Source: Zychaea mexicana (taxonomy: Eukaryota > Mucoromycota > Mucoromycetes > Mucorales > Lichtheimiaceae). Taken from it: 64,000 nt of DNA. Positions within the stretch are counted from its first letter, which is position 1. Every line of letters begins with the position of its first letter. Below the pieces are notes generated by a model. It searched no databases. It saw only the letters and a list, made by a program, of their open reading frames with translations, and was not told the DNA's origin. The DNA lies in the NCBI RefSeq assembly GCF_025766255.1, contig NW_026516670.1, positions 496,001-560,000 on the forward strand. The letters run 5' to 3'. Below are positions 61,450-64,000 of this stretch, one piece after another. A program made the translations under genes and the position numbers.

Positions 61450-62923
61450 TAAGGAGAGGAGGAAAGAGAGACAAACAATGAGAAGAAGAACGAGTGGAAA
61501 GGTGTTGTTGTTGTTGTTGTTGTTGTTGGTCGTTTTGATAAACGATGGTTGTAGTTGTTGATGCTCATGTTCCGCGGAATTGGACCAATTTGTTTCGTTT
61601 AGTGCGGTGCCAATCTCGGCTGTGGCACGTTCGTCAACCGCGGGGCAACTGCAGTAGGAGCACAGAACAAGAATTGTCCAGGTGATATCTTGCTTTTGCA
61701 TAATGCGCATTTCAATGTTTATTTCGTAAAAATAAAAACAAGAAGGCAGTGGTTTATCATCGTCATAAAACATGATACGATTGACTCTATATTGTTGGTC
61801 GCTGTAGTAGTAGTAATGGTGCTCTTATAGTCACTGATAAAAAAAATCTGCTGTTCCCGTTGTCATCAACAATGTTACATTCCACTTGCTCCCCCAGTAG
61901 CGAGTTCTAAAAAAAAGTGTAAATCGCACGTGGAATCACTCCGATGCTCTTGTTAAGGCAAATCAGTACAATCTATTGTCCGACAAGCGGACCACATACC
62001 ATCTACGGCATGGCCTTGTGTGTATAAATGGGCTTAGGGTCCCACAAACGCGATGGAAGATGTGGATCTTTTATTGCTGTTGTGCATATGACGTTTTGTA
62101 TGTCTGATTTATTAATAGATCTGTCAAGGAACAAGGAGAGCTGGCTACGTATCTTCTTCATTATTATTTACTCTCGATTACTGTAAATGCATTACTCGAC
62201 TAGGATAATGAAGCCCTGTCTATATGGTGGCCCCAGATTCCAATATAACATTCACAACTCGTGATACGCTTTGATCGATATAGACCCATGTATAGAGTAT
62301 CCAAACGCATATATAGCACATACACTCTCTCTACCTCAGATCTGGCTTATTGACAAATTGTCAAAACATTGTATAAAGCAGTGGTATAGTCAGCATCATA
62401 CTCTCCTTAGGTAGTACGATATTATGATAATGTAACATTTTGAAGTAATTATGCACCGTCCAGGTTACATCACGCCGCGTTAAACCAAAGACCTAAACTT
62501 GCATAAATACCCATCCGGGGGCGAGAACTTTGGAGAGAAAATGAATCTGTTGATTAGTGTGACCATGAATAGGAAATCATCAGTAAGTTAAGCATGTACC
62601 TGTGAGATGGTTAAATTTGGAATTCGCGCATAGGAATTAAAGTATTGCACTCTGTATACGGTACTAGTTGTGATGCGAGTGGAACAGAGTCTATATCAGT
62701 AAGACTCATCATGCTGTGAAAGTTGGATGGGTAGAGTAACTACTTAGAAGTCGTTTTGTATAATAAAAACCACCTTTCCTTCGATTTTCTCGTTTGTGCC
62801 GGTCAGTACAACATAATGAAGGATGATCTCGCTTGAACTACATTGAGCGCAAACATAAATCATAACGATTTTATTAGCCATCACAAATATCATATATATC
62901 GCATTTAACAATTATATTGATTA
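61450..62923. other. intergenic, no gene seen
   Basis: 1.5 kb upstream of PEX11 up to the Helitron border. Contains a GTTGTTGTT run (61502-61527) and otherwise plain AT-rich spacer. No coding pattern. Confidence 0.5.
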
Positions 62924-64000
62924 CTAGCGGTCCTTCCTCGCTTCGCTCGGATGAATGAGCCCCTCCGCTTCGCTCCGTGTCGTTCAACGGAAACGCGTCG
63001 CAAGGGGTTTCCCCCCAAACACCCCTGTGGAGCGAGGTTGGATCAGTGTTTTGGTATTAAATGCTTATTGTCTGTTTTTAAAAACAAAAGCAAGATCAAT
63101 TTGCAGTGAGAAGTAGTCTATCATAGGAAGTCGTCAAAGTTGGATACTTAACTACCTCCAGTTTAAATGCAACGCGAAAAGAAGTGTAGAAAAAGATAAT
63201 GTAGTGATATTTATAAGAAGGTAAAAGAAATTAGACGACAAAAAGAATTAGAGAAAAACTTCATGGAAAACAACGTTTCGGGTGTTTTGGCCTTGCTGAC
63301 CCGCGATACTTGAGTTCTCGGGATCTAACATGATTCTAATAGATGGTGGGGTGTGGACGCGTGCCATGGCTACATAAAGTAGACCATGGGTGAAAGGAGG
63401 TATAGGCAAGTAGAGGCCAACAATGTTAAAAATTTGACCTGTGCCTTATTGATGGTCATTGCATTCAGAAGCTCTGGTGGGTATGTGATTTGATCTTCTG
63501 CATCATCCACTGTATCAGCGCTCTGGAATTCGTGTACCGTGCCTGGGAAATGGTAGAGTATCAAATCATTGATTGCTGTAACGTCGACATTCTTTGGAGT
63601 CATGATAGAGCGACTGATGCGCTAATTTGATCCACGTGTGGTGCGTTGAGGTTGCCTTAATGGCTTCTATGAGCTCGTACGTGTTGTAATGTGGCATGAG
63701 CATTCGATCTGGAAGCCGGACTCTGTCATCAGTGGTTGACACCAACAGCTCAGCACCATCACCAATGCGAAGTAAATATTGCGCAAATTGGCGAAGCTCG
63801 TTTGCGTCATTGGTGTTGGCAGCTTGTTGGACGGGCATGTTGGTTTCAAGGCCGTGGACGGTGACACTGGACCAAATTGATGAACGATTTAGGCACTGCT
63901 GTACGATTTGCGAGCGCGACGCATTCGGCATCATAGGAAGGACCTATTATCAAATATTTTACTGTGAGTACTACCGCTTAATAGTAAGAGAATGCAAAGT
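62924..64000 (-). mobile_element. Helitron, 3' end, runs off the window
   Basis: On the minus strand the element ends ...GGACCGCTAG, followed by T, matching the CTRR-T rule for Helitron 3' ends. Just before it lie GC-rich near-palindromic words (CCGAGCGAAGCGAGG and CGGAGCGAAGCGGAG) that could form the usual 3' hairpin. A broken helicase gene follows about 320 bp inside. The 5' TC end and the Rep domain lie beyond the window. Confidence 0.65.
63248..64000 (-). pseudogene. Helitron Pif1-like helicase, C-terminal part
   Basis: Segments in order are YNTYELIEAIKATSTHHTW, then MTPKNVDVTAINDLILYHFP, FQSADTVDD and ITYPPELLNAMTINKAQ. In another frame come VGLYLPIPPFTHGLLYVAMA and a terminal TRNVVFHEVFL. 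These are the conserved final blocks of the Helitron Pif1 helicase domain. The usual stretch between ELLN and AMTINKAQ, which holds the LKxGxPIMLLRN block, is missing, so there is an internal deletion. Frameshifts occur near 63600 and 63440. The helicase would unwind the transposon strand during rolling-circle transposition; this copy is dead. Confidence 0.75.

Noticed and set aside
61450..61773. N-terminal extension of PEX11
   Set aside because: The extension is Asn-run and Leu-rich low-complexity sequence unlike the family. The ATG at 61449 gives the usual length.

Overview
This window looks like nuclear DNA of a filamentous fungus, most likely Mucoromycota (Mucorales-type). Supporting signs are compact intron-rich host genes with short GT-AG introns, decayed Helitron, pogo-like and PIF/Harbinger-like elements, and fungal families such as a TVP15-like protein, a Stc1-domain protein and a SAT4/HAL4-like kinase. 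Exon limits were read by eye. Summed exon lengths keep frame in the LYR-like, SNF2, PP2A, small mitochondrial, both membrane-paralogue, RPL10A, kinase, CK2-beta, tetraspanin, TVP15 and PEX11 models.

Region 1 (1-13.9 kb) is a nest of mobile elements. Two inverted arms of about 2.6 kb (1-2597 and 10312-12897) each carry part of a decayed repeated fungal gene and a divergently oriented DDE transposase with a C-terminal chromodomain. Between them lies a broken gene for a CRESS/HUH-type replication initiator (Rep) with a superfamily 3 helicase. It is cut by a 187-bp pogo-like MITE, a 2.1-kb PIF/Harbinger-like element (a further DDE-chromodomain copy) and a 1.04-kb MULE-like element. Two 459-bp MITE copies sit beside the right arm.

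Region 2 (13.9-22.6 kb) is gene-poor. It holds pogo-like relics, a frameshifted transposase-like gene with a cysteine-rich tail, and a few unassigned ORFs.

Region 3 (22.6-45.1 kb) is the gene-dense core: an LYR-like small protein, a SNF2/STH1 remodeller ATPase divergent from the PP2A catalytic subunit, a small predicted mitochondrial protein, two tandem paralogous membrane glycoproteins, ribosomal protein L10a, a SAT4/HAL4-like kinase and the CK2 regulatory subunit convergent with it.

Region 4 (45.1-57.6 kb) is poor in recognisable genes. It has a Ser/Gly trinucleotide repeat, a 247-bp tandem duplication, possible small membrane ORFs, a zinc-finger relic and a Stc1-domain gene. Region 5 (57.6-62.9 kb) has a tetraspanin, a TVP15-like protein and PEX11. 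The window ends inside a Helitron whose helicase is broken.

The most unusual feature is the endogenous Rep gene lying tail-to-tail with the DDE-chromodomain transposase. The two may be parts of one element, but this is inference.
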